DNA of 64,000 nt from Thiomicrorhabdus lithotrophica (GCF_029201445.1 NZ_CP102381.1:1426001-1490000); one strand, 5' to 3'; shown: positions 9,467 through 18,521, counted from the stretch's first letter. The notes: a model not told the origin generated them from the letters alone. Numbers and translations: made by a program.

Positions 9467-9663
9467 AATGGCATAAGGCGCATATTCAATTAAGGTTAAC
9501 CAAGCCTTAGGCCAAGCAGTAATGGTAAGAGCCTGCCAAATGGCGATAACCGATAAGGTAATTAACCAAAGATAATGTCTTGTTAAAATTGTAATAATAA
9601 AATCTCTTAGTAGGTGTACGAGTTAATGTTAAAACTTTTACATATAAATTAAGCTAGATATGA

Positions 9664-9692
9664 AAAAGCCACAAACTAAGTGTGGCTCTTTT
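9664..9692 (-). terminator. Terminator after the lipoprotein gene at 9711
   Basis: On the minus strand AGCCACA and TGTGGCT (arms at 9667-9673 and 9681-9687) form a hairpin followed by a T-run. Confidence 0.75.
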
Positions 9693-9710
9693 GGTTAGTG
9701 TTTATTACGA

Positions 9711-10133
9711 TTAAGTCTTTCCAAACAAGCTAAACGGTTCATCAGGTACATCGTCACATTTGATGCGCCACTCTAACTGATAGGCACAGGACATTTCACC
9801 TTCACACTGCGCTTCAGAATAAGCAAAGCCACTCGATTTTCTGGCGTTCCTAGAAAGGTAAATATAACCATCAGGACAAACTTCTCTAGCCTCTATACGC
9901 ATTGCCCAACTATCCAAGCTTTTCACTGGCTCGTAAAACTCTAAAGATAAATCATAACGCTCTTCTGAAACCTTCTCGACCTTTACATCACTCGTTACTT
10001 TCTCAATGCCTTCAGCCACATAAATGATTCCTTCACCAACCGAATCAACACCACTAGAGATGGTTGAACAACCACTTAACCCTAACAAACTAAAGCCTAA
10101 AACAACCAGGCCTGTATGCACTTTTAAATTCAT
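9711..10133 (-). CDS. Putative small lipoprotein of unknown function
   Basis: 140 residues from the ATG at 10131-10133, chosen because AGAAGG lies about 10 bases upstream and because it yields a clean lipoprotein signal, VHTGLVVLGFSLLGLSGC. The in-frame start at 10169 would add 12 residues before the signal. After the lipidated Cys come a short amphipathic stretch (ISSGVDSVGEGIIYVAEGIE) and a compact domain with four Cys, two of them in CEGEMSC. I do not recognise the family. A perfect FNR-type box lies 79 bp upstream (10212-10225). A one-sided variant of the iterated palindrome falls in the signal peptide (10105-10114). Confidence 0.7.
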   Translation of the reverse strand: MNLKVHTGLVVLGFSLLGLSGCSTISSGVDSVGEGIIYVAEGIEKVTSDVKVEKVSEERYDLSLEFYEPVKSLDSWAMRIEAREVCPDGYIYLSRNARKSSGFAYSEAQCEGEMSCAYQLEWRIKCDDVPDEPFSLFGKT

Positions 10134-10211
10134 TTTTTGAGAACCTTCTCTAGGCATCATTTTCACCAAACATACTCTTTAAGCTTGCTGTTAGAAGCTA
10201 CTAAATTTGTT

Positions 10212-10225
10212 TTGATATATATCAA
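10212..10225. promoter_or_regulatory. FNR/ANR-type operator TTGAT-ATAT-ATCAA
   Basis: A perfect match to the FNR/ANR consensus TTGATNNNNATCAA, embedded in a 20-bp perfect palindrome (10209-10228). It lies 79 bp upstream of the lipoprotein start at 10133 on the minus strand. Oxygen-responsive control is inference; I could not place a convincing -10. Confidence 0.55.
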
Positions 10226-10371
10226 AACCCTTAAAGCTAAACAGCGTAATAATTAATGCCAAACATCATAGCAGAATTCTTTTAAAAAGAGCATTGATTT
10301 GACTCCACTAGAAAAACTATTTAAACGTTATTTTGTTAGTATTAAACATCAAGTAAACCAAGTTTTTCTCA

Positions 10372-10704
10372 TTACTTATTCGTAATATTCTCTTCTTTTG
10401 CACCAATTTCAGCAATAACAAAACAAAGATTAGTATGAACCTTTTTGCCATCAATCAATAACGAAGTTCCATGAAAATCCTCTGGGTTAAGGCGCACATC
10501 ACCGCGATACTCTTTAATTAGCTTACCCGTCATGCAACTATACAACTCAACTTTACGGTCTAACCCCACCCAGTCAGACTGAATGTTTTTAGCGCTGTTA
10601 GCCACTTTTTCGCAACCCGATAACGAGAACAGAATCCCTGCACCAAAAACCGCAAGCATGAGCGTTTTAACAACGCTGTTTTTTATATTATTCTTAATTT
10701 TCAT
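10372..10704 (-). CDS. Putative small lipoprotein of unknown function
   Basis: 110 residues from the ATG at 10702-10704, supported by GGAG with a 6-base spacer. An upstream in-frame TTG at 10716 overlaps that Shine-Dalgarno and is rejected. The lipoprotein signal ends in LMLAVFGAGILFSLSGC. The mature part (EKVANSAKNIQSDWVGLDRKV and onward) resembles small lipoproteins that carry a conserved VELYSCMTGKLIKEYRGDVRL block, with two Cys that could form a disulfide. I do not know its function. It lies 18 bp downstream of the next exported protein (10723) and is probably co-transcribed with it. Confidence 0.7.
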   Translation of the reverse strand: MKIKNNIKNSVVKTLMLAVFGAGILFSLSGCEKVANSAKNIQSDWVGLDRKVELYSCMTGKLIKEYRGDVRLNPEDFHGTSLLIDGKKVHTNLCFVIAEIGAKEENITNK

Positions 10705-10722
10705 CTTAAACTCCAAATCTCA

Positions 10723-11052
10723 TTACTCTTTTGGGATTCCATTTTCATCAACATGGGGCGCCGATGGATTCTTAGCGCTCTCTTTAATTCCTTCCCAAGC
10801 TTTTACATAAGTCTCTTTTTCACCCAACCTAGTAATATCAGACAAGCTCCCAGAATTATTTGAATCAGCTTTACTCTCTTTATCGCTCGTTACTTCATTC
10901 CACTTTTCTGCCGCACTGTCTTTCAACTCAACAGAAGCTTCTTTGGTATTTTGCCAAGCACCAGCTGCCATCTCTTTAGAGTCTTCCCACCAACCTGCGT
11001 TGGCTGTTGTAACGAATGCCGTTAATAATGTCACTAATAAAATCTTTTTCAT
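10723..11052 (-). CDS. Small exported protein, likely periplasmic, helical
   Basis: 109 residues. A Sec signal peptide, MKKILLVTLLTAFVTTANA, is followed by GWWEDSKEMAAGAWQN and charged helical sequence (KEASVELKDSAAEKWNEV) reminiscent of late-embryogenesis-like amphipathic repeats. There are no Cys residues in the mature protein. I do not recognise a family. It is the first gene of a probable two-gene unit with the lipoprotein at 10372. Its upstream region (11053-11242), shared divergently with the glycosyltransferase, is AT-rich and contains TTAACCAT-type repeats but no clear operator. Confidence 0.65.
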   Translation of the reverse strand: MKKILLVTLLTAFVTTANAGWWEDSKEMAAGAWQNTKEASVELKDSAAEKWNEVTSDKESKADSNNSGSLSDITRLGEKETYVKAWEGIKESAKNPSAPHVDENGIPKE

Positions 11053-11242
11053 CTCATTCCTTTGCAGCCAATTAGGTTAGCCATTTTATATTTATTCATT
11101 AACCATCGTTAACCATAATTAACACAATGTACTTTATGCCATCATACCTATGCAAGACGATTACAATACAAACTAAGTACTATATAAGTCTAATAATATA
11201 AAATTCAACGATAACACCTTAAAGATAATATTGAGCTAACCA

Positions 11243-12568
11243 TTGAAAACCAGTCCCAAAAACAAATCGTTATTAATCATTGGGTACGTTTGGCCTGAAC
11301 CCAACTCATCAGCTGCCGGAACCCGAATGATGCAATTAATTCATCTTTTTCAAGCAAATGGCTGGCAAATTACCTTTGCTAGCCCAGCAAAGCTAGGTGA
11401 ACACAAAGTAAATTTGGCGCAACTCAGTATCAAAGAGCAAGAAATTGAACTTAACAACTCGAGCTTTGATGCGTTTTTACAAACCCTTCAACCAGGCCTG
11501 GTCATCTTTGATCGATTTATGATGGAAGAACAGTTTGGTTGGCGAGTAGAACAGTTTGCTCCAGATGCATTAAGAGCGCTAAATACCGAAGACCTACATT
11601 CTCTTAGAGCCTGTAGACAACAATTAGTGAAAGACTATCTAAACAATAAACCTCAAAAAATTAACCTTGAAGAGATCCATTTAACTGACCAGGCCTGGTT
11701 GTTTAATGAAATGGCAAAAACAGATATGGCTAAACGAGAGATTGCCTCAATCTTTCGCTGTGATTTAACCCTAATGATTTCACAATTTGAGATGCAACTC
11801 CTAGATAAGTATTTTCAAGTACCAAGCCAACAGCTCTTCTACCTTCCGTTTATGTACAAAGCAATAGATACGGAGCAACTGCCCACTTTTGAACAACGTA
11901 AACATTTCGTCACCATTGGTAACTTTAGGCATGAACCCAACTGGGATGCTGTACTTTGGCTAAAAGAGTCTATTTGGCCTCTGATTAAAAAACAACTTCC
12001 TGATGCTGAACTTCACATTTATGGTGCTTACCCACCACCTAAAGCCACTGCCTTACACAATCCAAAACAAGGTTTTTTAGTTAAAGGTTGGGCTGAAGAT
12101 GCCTTTGAAGTCATTCAGAATGCACGTGTTCTATTAGCCCCATTACGTTTTGGTGCAGGTATAAAAGGCAAGATAGCTGAAGCAATGCTAAACGGTACAC
12201 CAAGTGTCACCACCTTAATTGGTGAAGAATCCATGTTAAACGATAAAATAACAGGCTGGCCTGGAGCAACAGCTAATAACCCTGATGAATTTGCAAATGC
12301 CGCCATTGAGCTTTATCAAAACTACCAGGCCTGGTTGAAATCACAAGCAATAGGCTTTAACAATGTTAATCAACAATATGTTTTAAATGAAAAAGAACCT
12401 ATTTCAGACTTTAGTTTAATTAACACCCTCAACACTCTGCTAGAATCGCTAGACAATCATAGAAATCAAAATTTTATTAGCTCAATGTTGAACCACCACC
12501 ATCACAAGAGCACAAAATATATGGCACAATGGATAGAAGCTAAAAACAAACCTACCGAGAAATTATGA
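11243..12568 (+). CDS. Glycosyltransferase, GT-B fold (family 4-like)
   Basis: 441 residues from a TTG at 11243, the only possible start because an in-frame TAA lies two codons upstream. The N-terminal Rossmann half contains [20 protein letters not shown]. The C-terminal donor-binding half shows [39 protein letters not shown] and [28 protein letters not shown], typical of GT1/GT4 sugar transferases. The substrate is unknown; no polysaccharide cluster surrounds it. It contains three exact palindrome copies (11491, 11688, 12324), the densest cluster in the window. Its stop overlaps the next start by 4 bp (ATGA). Confidence 0.85.
   Translation: MKTSPKNKSLLIIGYVWPEPNSSAAGTRMMQLIHLFQANGWQITFASPAKLGEHKVNLAQLSIKEQEIELNNSSFDAFLQTLQPGLVIFDRFMMEEQFGWRVEQFAPDALRALNTEDLHSLRACRQQLVKDYLNNKPQKINLEEIHLTDQAWLFNEMAKTDMAKREIASIFRCDLTLMISQFEMQLLDKYFQVPSQQLFYLPFMYKAIDTEQLPTFEQRKHFVTIGNFRHEPNWDAVLWLKESIWPLIKKQLPDAELHIYGAYPPPKATALHNPKQGFLVKGWAEDAFEVIQNARVLLAPLRFGAGIKGKIAEAMLNGTPSVTTLIGEESMLNDKITGWPGATANNPDEFANAAIELYQNYQAWLKSQAIGFNNVNQQYVLNEKEPISDFSLINTLNTLLESLDNHRNQNFISSMLNHHHHKSTKYMAQWIEAKNKPTEKL
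11491..11502. repeat. ACCAGGCCTGGT palindrome, first of three in the glycosyltransferase
   Basis: Exact copy, read as Pro-Gly-Leu-Val. Confidence 0.9.
11688..11699. repeat. ACCAGGCCTGGT palindrome, second in the glycosyltransferase
   Basis: Exact copy, read as Gln-Ala-Trp (TDQAWLF). Confidence 0.9.
12324..12335. repeat. ACCAGGCCTGGT palindrome, third in the glycosyltransferase
   Basis: Exact copy, read as Gln-Ala-Trp (YQAWLKS). Confidence 0.9.
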
Positions 12569-12858
12569 CGGACATAGACAAGCAAAAAAACCTAAGCAAA
12601 AACAACGATAACCCAGTGGCAAAACGACAGCACCCTAATGATCCATTACACGGATTAAGTCTAAAAACCATCGTCACAGAACTGGAAGAGCATTATGGCT
12701 GGGAAGTACTCGCCGAAAAGATACCCGTGAACTGTTTCAAAATTGATCCAAGTCTAAAATCGAGCCTAACTTTTCTTAGAAAAACCCCCTGGGCTAGAGA
12801 AAAAGTAGAACAACTCTATATTCGTTCTAAACAGAACTGGGGAAAGTATAAAAAATAA
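12565..12858 (+). CDS. VF530-type DNA-binding protein (DUF2132)
   Basis: 97 residues. After a basic N-terminal extension comes the VF530 core: [33 protein letters not shown], then [21 protein letters not shown]. The motifs LHGxxLKTI and [13 protein letters not shown] define this family, first known from a Vibrio fischeri structure and proposed to bind DNA. The start codon overlaps the glycosyltransferase stop (ATGA), so the two are translationally coupled. A functional link between them is unknown. Confidence 0.85.
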   Translation: MTDIDKQKNLSKNNDNPVAKRQHPNDPLHGLSLKTIVTELEEHYGWEVLAEKIPVNCFKIDPSLKSSLTFLRKTPWAREKVEQLYIRSKQNWGKYKK

Positions 12859-12930
12859 ATCCCAAGCTACCAAGTTGATAACTGTCGGATATTTATTCAT
12901 ATAAGCAAAGGAAGTTAAAAAGGCTGCAGG

Positions 12931-13374
12931 CTATTTAACCTTTAGCTGATAAGTAGCATGACAGCCTACACAAAGCTTTTGCATATTAGCCAGTTTTTGA
13001 AGCACGACTTTAGATTCAGCCTTAGGAGATTTTGAAATATCCGCAATTTCTGCAAATCCATAATGGAGTGTTTTTAACATCGCATAAAAGCCTGGTGGCA
13101 TTTTATCGGTCATCTCTTTAGGCAAATTCTTTAACATTTTAGTCCCTAACGGTTTTGCCGTTCGGTTAACTAAAGCCATATCTTCTTTGACTGAGTTTTC
13201 AAGAACTTCTTGCGAGCCTCTTAAAAAATTACGCATTTCAATCAATAGCACTTCACGCTCAACAGCGCTTAACCATATCGCCTTTCGAGTATCTTCAGCT
13301 TGTGAAGGTGTAACCATGCTGCATAGTAAAACAGTTAAAATGGTTTGAAAAATTAACGAATGTTTTTTAGCCAT
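12931..13374 (-). CDS. Small periplasmic c-type cytochrome, cytochrome c'-like
   Basis: 147 residues with a Sec signal (MAKKHSLIFQTILTVLLCSMVTPSQA). A single haem motif CVGCH lies only about ten residues from the C-terminus. A C-terminal CxxCH after a mostly helical body (RKAIWLSAVEREVLLIEM, MPPGFYAMLKTLHYGFAEIAD) is the layout of four-helix-bundle cytochromes c'. Sequence identity to known members cannot be judged here, so the subclass is inference. Role: electron transfer or gas binding in the periplasm. Monocistronic. The 322-bp gap to 13697 holds no other gene. Confidence 0.75.
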   Translation of the reverse strand: MAKKHSLIFQTILTVLLCSMVTPSQAEDTRKAIWLSAVEREVLLIEMRNFLRGSQEVLENSVKEDMALVNRTAKPLGTKMLKNLPKEMTDKMPPGFYAMLKTLHYGFAEIADISKSPKAESKVVLQKLANMQKLCVGCHATYQLKVK

Positions 13375-13696
13375 ATATATCGGTGTTCTATAGTAAGTTT
13401 TACTAGTATAACCAAGTCTTTTTACATTGGGAGCAAAACCAATACATTACAGGGATAGTATTCTTTATAGTCATATTAAAAGTGTTTTCGTAAACATTAA
13501 CTTACACCATTAACGCCGTCATTATCCCCATTAAAACGCTATTTATCGCTCATCTTGTCAAATTTACTAAACAACCATTCGCTGCGATCAGCTCAACCTA
13601 TAGTATTTTCTAAAAGTGTAATAAACAGTGGGTCTTGGCAAAAATACCTTATAATCAGCCCATTAGGCCATTCTGCCACTGCATATTGAGAACACT

Positions 13697-14068
13697 ATGA
13701 AAAAAACCTTTAAACTAACACACGATAAAATCAAACCCGCACGTTTAGTTGATGCGATCAAACATGAAGTTAAAAAATACCTTAAACGTGAACGTAAAAG
13801 AGCTTTACCTAAAGGAGCTGACTTTTGGGACTTTGATTGTAGGTATGGTACGGATGAAGCAAATAGCGTGGTGATTCACGTTGCTGAAATTGATAAGTCA
13901 ATCAGTCAAGCAGAAGCGGATAATCTAGAGTCTTTCTACTTAGAAATTATTGCTAAACCTGCAAGCCGTACTAAAAAGCCTGAAGAGCTTAAAGAGCAAG
14001 AGAGAATGGAACAAGCGCTACAAGATAACGTAGAGCTAGAAGAAGACTTTGATTACGAAGCAGATTAG
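13697..14068 (+). CDS. DUF6172 family protein
   Basis: 123 residues, no signal peptide or membrane segment. The sequence (MKKTFKLTHDKIKPARLVDAIKHEVKKYLKRERKR, then LPKGADFWDFDCRYG) matches what I know as DUF6172, a small conserved proteobacterial family with no assigned function. The N-terminal half is strongly basic and the C-terminal tail (ELEEDFDYEAD) acidic. Upstream, TATAAT occurs at 13650-13655, but I see no matching -35 at proper spacing. Confidence 0.75.
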   Translation: MKKTFKLTHDKIKPARLVDAIKHEVKKYLKRERKRALPKGADFWDFDCRYGTDEANSVVIHVAEIDKSISQAEADNLESFYLEIIAKPASRTKKPEELKEQERMEQALQDNVELEEDFDYEAD

Positions 14069-14131
14069 CGAAACAGCATTTTTAATGACCTTTCGACTAC
14101 TTCTTTTATGAAAAATAATACAAACAATCTC

Positions 14132-15331
14132 TTACTCGGTTTTAAACTGACCAATTAATTTACTTAACTGGCTAGATAAGTGTCCAACTTGAGAACTAGA
14201 ATGGAAAGTATTAGACGCGCCCGTTGCAACACTTTCAGCCACAGCACTAATCTGTTCAATATTCTTATTCACCATCTCGGCTTGATGACGTTGATTATTT
14301 GAAGCACTCGTAATTTGTGTATTCATTTGATTGATATTACTAACAGCCGCCTCAATTGCTCTTAATGATTCACCAGCAACGCTTGCTTGCTTAACGCTTT
14401 CATGGGCTCTGCTTTGACCCGAAATCATTACTTCAACTGCATCTACTGAAGCTGACTGTAAGTGAGCAATTGTTTCTTCAATTTCTTTGGCCGAATCCTG
14501 TGTTCGGCTTGCTAGAATTCTAACCTCATCGGCAACAACGGCAAAACCACGACCATTTTCACCCGCCCTTGCCGCTTCAATTGCCGCATTTAAGGCCAAC
14601 AAATTAGTTTGTTCAGCAATATCCTTAATAACATCTAAAACATTACCTATCGTTTCACTGTCTTGCTCTAAACGCTTCATAACATCGGCGGCTTTAATAA
14701 CTTCATCAGCTAAATTTGTAATCGAGGTGACAGCCTCATCAACAACTTGAATGCCGTTTTCTGTTGCCAAGTTAGCGGCACCTACAGAGTTTAAGGCATC
14801 TTTTGAGTACGTAGACATCTCCAACACGGTTTCATTCATGTCTTTCATGGCATTAACGACATTTACTGTATCGTTCTTTTGGTTTTCAACACCCGATTGG
14901 GTCGCTTCAGTTTCACGTAACATGTCAGATGATGCAATACTCAACTCATTAGAAACATCAGAAATTCGATTAATCATATCCCGCAAATTTTGAGACATTA
15001 AATTAAAACTCTCTGCCATATCCCCAATAAAATCATTGCTTTGCATACCGCATTTATGAGAAACATCATTATTACTAATAGCGTTTGCAACTTCACCAAT
15101 TCGCTTCAAACGCTTTAACAACATTTTGTTCAGCAGCCAAAAATTAAATAAACCAATACTAATTCCAGCAACTATACAGGACAAGATAAACCAAATTAAC
15201 ATGCCATCTTTCCACTCAACAAATATATTTGCAAAAGCAGGAAATAAAACCCCCATAGCAAAACCAAATGCCATAAATGCAAGAAATATATTTCTTAATA
15301 TACTTGGTTGACTAAAATCAAAAGAAATCAT
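14132..15331 (-). CDS. Methyl-accepting chemotaxis protein without a periplasmic sensor domain
   Basis: 399 residues from the ATG at 15329-15331 (a TTG directly before it is the alternative). Two membrane helices (about 14-35 and 43-66) are separated by only a few residues (FVEWKDG), so there is no room for an extracellular ligand domain. A HAMP-like linker ([20 protein letters not shown]) leads to the signalling domain with the conserved hairpin [32 protein letters not shown]. It should contact CheA/CheW, but senses through the membrane or cytoplasm. No che genes are adjacent. Confidence 0.9.
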   Translation of the reverse strand: MISFDFSQPSILRNIFLAFMAFGFAMGVLFPAFANIFVEWKDGMLIWFILSCIVAGISIGLFNFWLLNKMLLKRLKRIGEVANAISNNDVSHKCGMQSNDFIGDMAESFNLMSQNLRDMINRISDVSNELSIASSDMLRETEATQSGVENQKNDTVNVVNAMKDMNETVLEMSTYSKDALNSVGAANLATENGIQVVDEAVTSITNLADEVIKAADVMKRLEQDSETIGNVLDVIKDIAEQTNLLALNAAIEAARAGENGRGFAVVADEVRILASRTQDSAKEIEETIAHLQSASVDAVEVMISGQSRAHESVKQASVAGESLRAIEAAVSNINQMNTQITSASNNQRHQAEMVNKNIEQISAVAESVATGASNTFHSSSQVGHLSSQLSKLIGQFKTE

Positions 15332-15503
15332 CAAATCAGAACCTACTTAAATTAAAACCAATATTTTTTACTCTAATAGAGTACAGCTAGCCGTAAACCA
15401 AGCAACTATTATTCCAATCATATAACTTAATGCTTATTTTATTACTCTACGGTTACTTGAAAATGGGATTGGACAGGGAATTTTAAGATTTATCTTGAGT
15501 TTT

Positions 15504-16328
15504 TTATTTAGACTTTCTTCGATTTTGAACTATCTGACGGTATTCTGATTTTGTGTGATTTTGCGCTTTTGGTCTTGAGGATTTGCCATTACTTGCCGTT
15601 TTTTTAGAATGTTCAACCGATTTATTAATCTGTTTCATCTCATCAGCCGTTAAATAACGCCAAGCACCAGGCTTTAGATTGCCTAATTCAACATTCATAA
15701 TTCTAGAACGTTTAAGCGTTCTGACGTTGTAGCCTAAATATTCACACATACGTCTAATTTGACGATTCAGACCTTGGGTTAAAATCATTTTAAAAACGAA
15801 CTGACTCTGCTTTGTCACTTTACAAGGTTTGGTCACCGTGCCTAAAATTGGCACACCTCTAGACATGTGATTGATAAAACTCTCTGTAATGGGCTTATCT
15901 ACAGTAACGATATACTCTTTATCATGTGCGTTTTCAGCACGTAAAATCTTATTAACAATATCGCCATCATTGGTTAAAAAGATTAAGCCCTCTGAGGGTT
16001 TATCTAAACGACCAATCGGAAAAATACGCTGCTTATAACCAATCGCGTCAATAATATTATCTTCAATATTCGTATCGGTCACACAGATAATACCTATCGG
16101 CTTGTTATATGCAATATAGATTCTATCTGACTTATTCTCAGCCACTGCGTTAATCGGTTTACCGTCGACTTTGACCGTATCACCTTGTAACACTTTAGTG
16201 CCTAGTTCCGGTTTGTTACCGTTAATAGTGACACGATTCTGCTCAATCAAGCGGTCTGCTTCACGACGAGAACAGAAGCCAGAATCACTAATAAATTTAT
16301 TCAGTCGTTTTTCGTTTGCAGTGCTCAA
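15504..16328 (-). CDS. rluF: 23S rRNA pseudouridine(2604) synthase
   Basis: 274 residues of the RsuA/RluF family. An S4 domain (RLNKFISDSGFCSRREADRLIEQ) is followed by a catalytic core with YIAYNKPIGIICV, the catalytic-Asp motif FPIGRLDKPSEGLIFLTNDGD, and a C-terminal QGLNRQIRRMCEYLGYNVRTLKRSRIMNV that is close to E. coli RluF. It modifies U2604, and in E. coli also a tRNA-Tyr position. The tail from about residue 245 is basic and low complexity, ending QNRRKSK. Monocistronic. Confidence 0.92.
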   Translation of the reverse strand: MSTANEKRLNKFISDSGFCSRREADRLIEQNRVTINGNKPELGTKVLQGDTVKVDGKPINAVAENKSDRIYIAYNKPIGIICVTDTNIEDNIIDAIGYKQRIFPIGRLDKPSEGLIFLTNDGDIVNKILRAENAHDKEYIVTVDKPITESFINHMSRGVPILGTVTKPCKVTKQSQFVFKMILTQGLNRQIRRMCEYLGYNVRTLKRSRIMNVELGNLKPGAWRYLTADEMKQINKSVEHSKKTASNGKSSRPKAQNHTKSEYRQIVQNRRKSK

Positions 16329-16462
16329 AAAAGTTCCTAGCGTATCTAATATTTAACAAAAGAGTATTAAACCACAACCGATTAAAGTTGGCTTTACAGA
16401 TTATCGAGTTAAGTTTAGCTAAATAAGCACAAACCACTAAATATTTGAGTTGAGTTAACCGA

Positions 16463-18307
16463 CTAAATTGTCGAATCAAACACTTTAAATAGTACCGCAC
16501 ACAAGAAGCCCATCAGGGTGACAAAACCCGTAATAGAACCGCCTTTAGTATAAGCCTCTGGCAGCATGGTTTCTGCAATTACAGTTAACATAGCACCCGC
16601 CGCCATTCCGCTAATTAATGCAAAGGTTTGCGGCGAAGCATCACTTAGCATTACACTGCCCAAAGCTGCGCCTAACCCCGTTAAAATCATTAACGAAGTC
16701 CAGGCAAACAAGATTCTATTGAACGGTATACCCTGCTCTTTCATACTTGCAGAACTTGAAAGTGCTTCTGGATAGTTAGAAATAAAAATAGCCGCAATTA
16801 AACTAATACTAATCATATGCCCGTTAGATGTGTGTGCTCCAATCATTAAAGACTCTGGAATACCATCTAAAAAGATACCGAGCCAAATCGCTACATAAGC
16901 GGCATTATGCTGATAAATTCGCTGATTCACGCCTGCTAAACTTGGCATATGCCCAGGAACGAGTTTTTTTACTGACTCTTTAACCCATTTTTGAGCTTTG
17001 GTTTCAGAGAGACTTTGTTCATGGATTAAATACTCATGAACACAATTCTCTTTTAAATAGGCTTGTAATTTTTCATACAAAGGTGCGACATCATTTAATA
17101 GTTGCAGAAAATCTGATTTTTCTAGTACCCAAAAAGTGACATCACTGCATGCTACTGCAGTAGATGAATGTAGTCCGCCCACAACAAAAGCCATACCCCC
17201 AAAAAAATCACCCGGTGACAATACCTCATGATTCATTGAGTGTTTTTTTGGATCAATAAGTTCTATCGAGCCGCTTTCTAATAGATAAAGCCGGTCAGCC
17301 TCACTTTTATTCGCAAATAACGTTTCTCCAGCTCTCGCCTGACGTAGCTTCACTTTACTGGCAAGTAATGAATAAAGTTCCAGCTGACAACTATCTAGTA
17401 AATCAAACCTTCTGGATGCTTTTAAACGCTCTAAAGCAGATTCAAAAAGCTCTCTGCTTTCTCTTGCGAACGGTAGGCGCTTTTCTTCTACTAACGTTTT
17501 TTGTATGCCCTGCAGCTGTTTCTGAGCAGCGGCTTCATCCATATGCTGATATTTTTTAAGATACGCCTCTAGCTCGCTCGACTCTTTAAAATAATCTTGT
17601 AAGCTCTCAAATAAAGAAGGACTTAAAGCGAGTAATTTATTGAAGTCAGAGCGATTCAACACCCACAAAGTAACATCCTCGCCTGCTTGAGCGACTAACG
17701 AACTTTGCATGGATGCAAAAAAACCTAAATGACCAAAAGCATCAAATTCTGTTAATTCATCTACTTTTTTCAATCCAAATTTAGGTTCTCTTAAATTAAC
17801 CACTCCCTTATGAATAATATAAAACTCATTCAGCAAATCATTAGAGTGAAAAATAATACTATTGGCTTTATATTCTCTGCGCTGCATGTGTTGAAAAAGC
17901 AGGTATTGATCTTCTTTTGTCAGTTGATTAAAAAAAGTTAAACGATTAAAAGAAAGTCGCAACTTTTGACGCTGAATTTTTTGCTGATTTCTAAAGAACT
18001 GAATCATCGTGGCGGTTTTTCTTAAAAAACCACCCTGCTTATTCAGCTGATGGTTAATCAACAAATAAAACAGGCTACCTATCATTGCCCCAAGAGCAAC
18101 GTCAAAAAACAAACCTTTATGAATCGCTGGTGCAAATAAGTCAATGGTTACCGCTGATAACAACGCCCCCGCACCAAAAGCCATTAACCAAGCCGTTGCG
18201 CGATCTCCAGGTGTCCAAACCAGGGTTGTTAATGTTCCCAACGGTAAAGATAAAGCGCTGAGCAAACCCATTAAAAGAGCGAATAAAACCAGAGATTCAA
18301 TAACCAC
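16463..18307 (-). CDS. ZIP-like membrane protein with two inserted cyclic-nucleotide-binding domains
   Basis: 614 residues. About 1-85 form three membrane helices. About 120-240 and 305-420 are two cNMP-binding (Crp-type) domains (IIFHSNDLLNEFYIIHKGVVNL, and ETLFANKSEADRLYLLESGSIEL with GDFFGGMAFVVGG). About 470-614 are five further helices with WLGIFLDGIPESLMIGA and FISNYPEALSSSASM. These last motifs align with ZIP helices 4 and 5 (HNxPEG / HExPHE), but most metal-ligand His are missing. The cNMP pair therefore replaces the variable ZIP loop. Whether it still moves metal is unknown. It could be a ligand-regulated channel or sensor. Confidence 0.75.
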   Translation of the reverse strand: MVIESLVLFALLMGLLSALSLPLGTLTTLVWTPGDRATAWLMAFGAGALLSAVTIDLFAPAIHKGLFFDVALGAMIGSLFYLLINHQLNKQGGFLRKTATMIQFFRNQQKIQRQKLRLSFNRLTFFNQLTKEDQYLLFQHMQRREYKANSIIFHSNDLLNEFYIIHKGVVNLREPKFGLKKVDELTEFDAFGHLGFFASMQSSLVAQAGEDVTLWVLNRSDFNKLLALSPSLFESLQDYFKESSELEAYLKKYQHMDEAAAQKQLQGIQKTLVEEKRLPFARESRELFESALERLKASRRFDLLDSCQLELYSLLASKVKLRQARAGETLFANKSEADRLYLLESGSIELIDPKKHSMNHEVLSPGDFFGGMAFVVGGLHSSTAVACSDVTFWVLEKSDFLQLLNDVAPLYEKLQAYLKENCVHEYLIHEQSLSETKAQKWVKESVKKLVPGHMPSLAGVNQRIYQHNAAYVAIWLGIFLDGIPESLMIGAHTSNGHMISISLIAAIFISNYPEALSSSASMKEQGIPFNRILFAWTSLMILTGLGAALGSVMLSDASPQTFALISGMAAGAMLTVIAETMLPEAYTKGGSITGFVTLMGFLCAVLFKVFDSTI

Positions 18308-18432
18308 TGAAACACCAAAAAATTAAATTAAAAAACAAGAATAGGTTTGTTAGAAAACATTAAACCATCACTATAGTATGGTTAAGCCAATCAATAAATT
18401 CAAGCTAAAAACCTTTTAAGATAGGCACAAAA

Positions 18433-18473
18433 AAAGCACCTAAGTCTAGCGAGAAGACTTACTTAGGTGCTTT
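18433..18473 (-). terminator. Terminator of the cytochrome c gene
   Basis: Thirteen-base arms AAAGCACCTAAGT / ACTTAGGTGCTTT, then a T7 run on the minus strand. Confidence 0.9.
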
Positions 18474-18521
18474 ATATAAAAAGAGGACAAACTCACCTCT
18501 TTGCTAGTTAAGCCTGCTTGA

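Noticed and set aside
13650..13655. TATAAT as promoter of the DUF6172 gene
   Set aside because: The nearest -35-like TTGGCA is only 9 bp away; no properly spaced partner.
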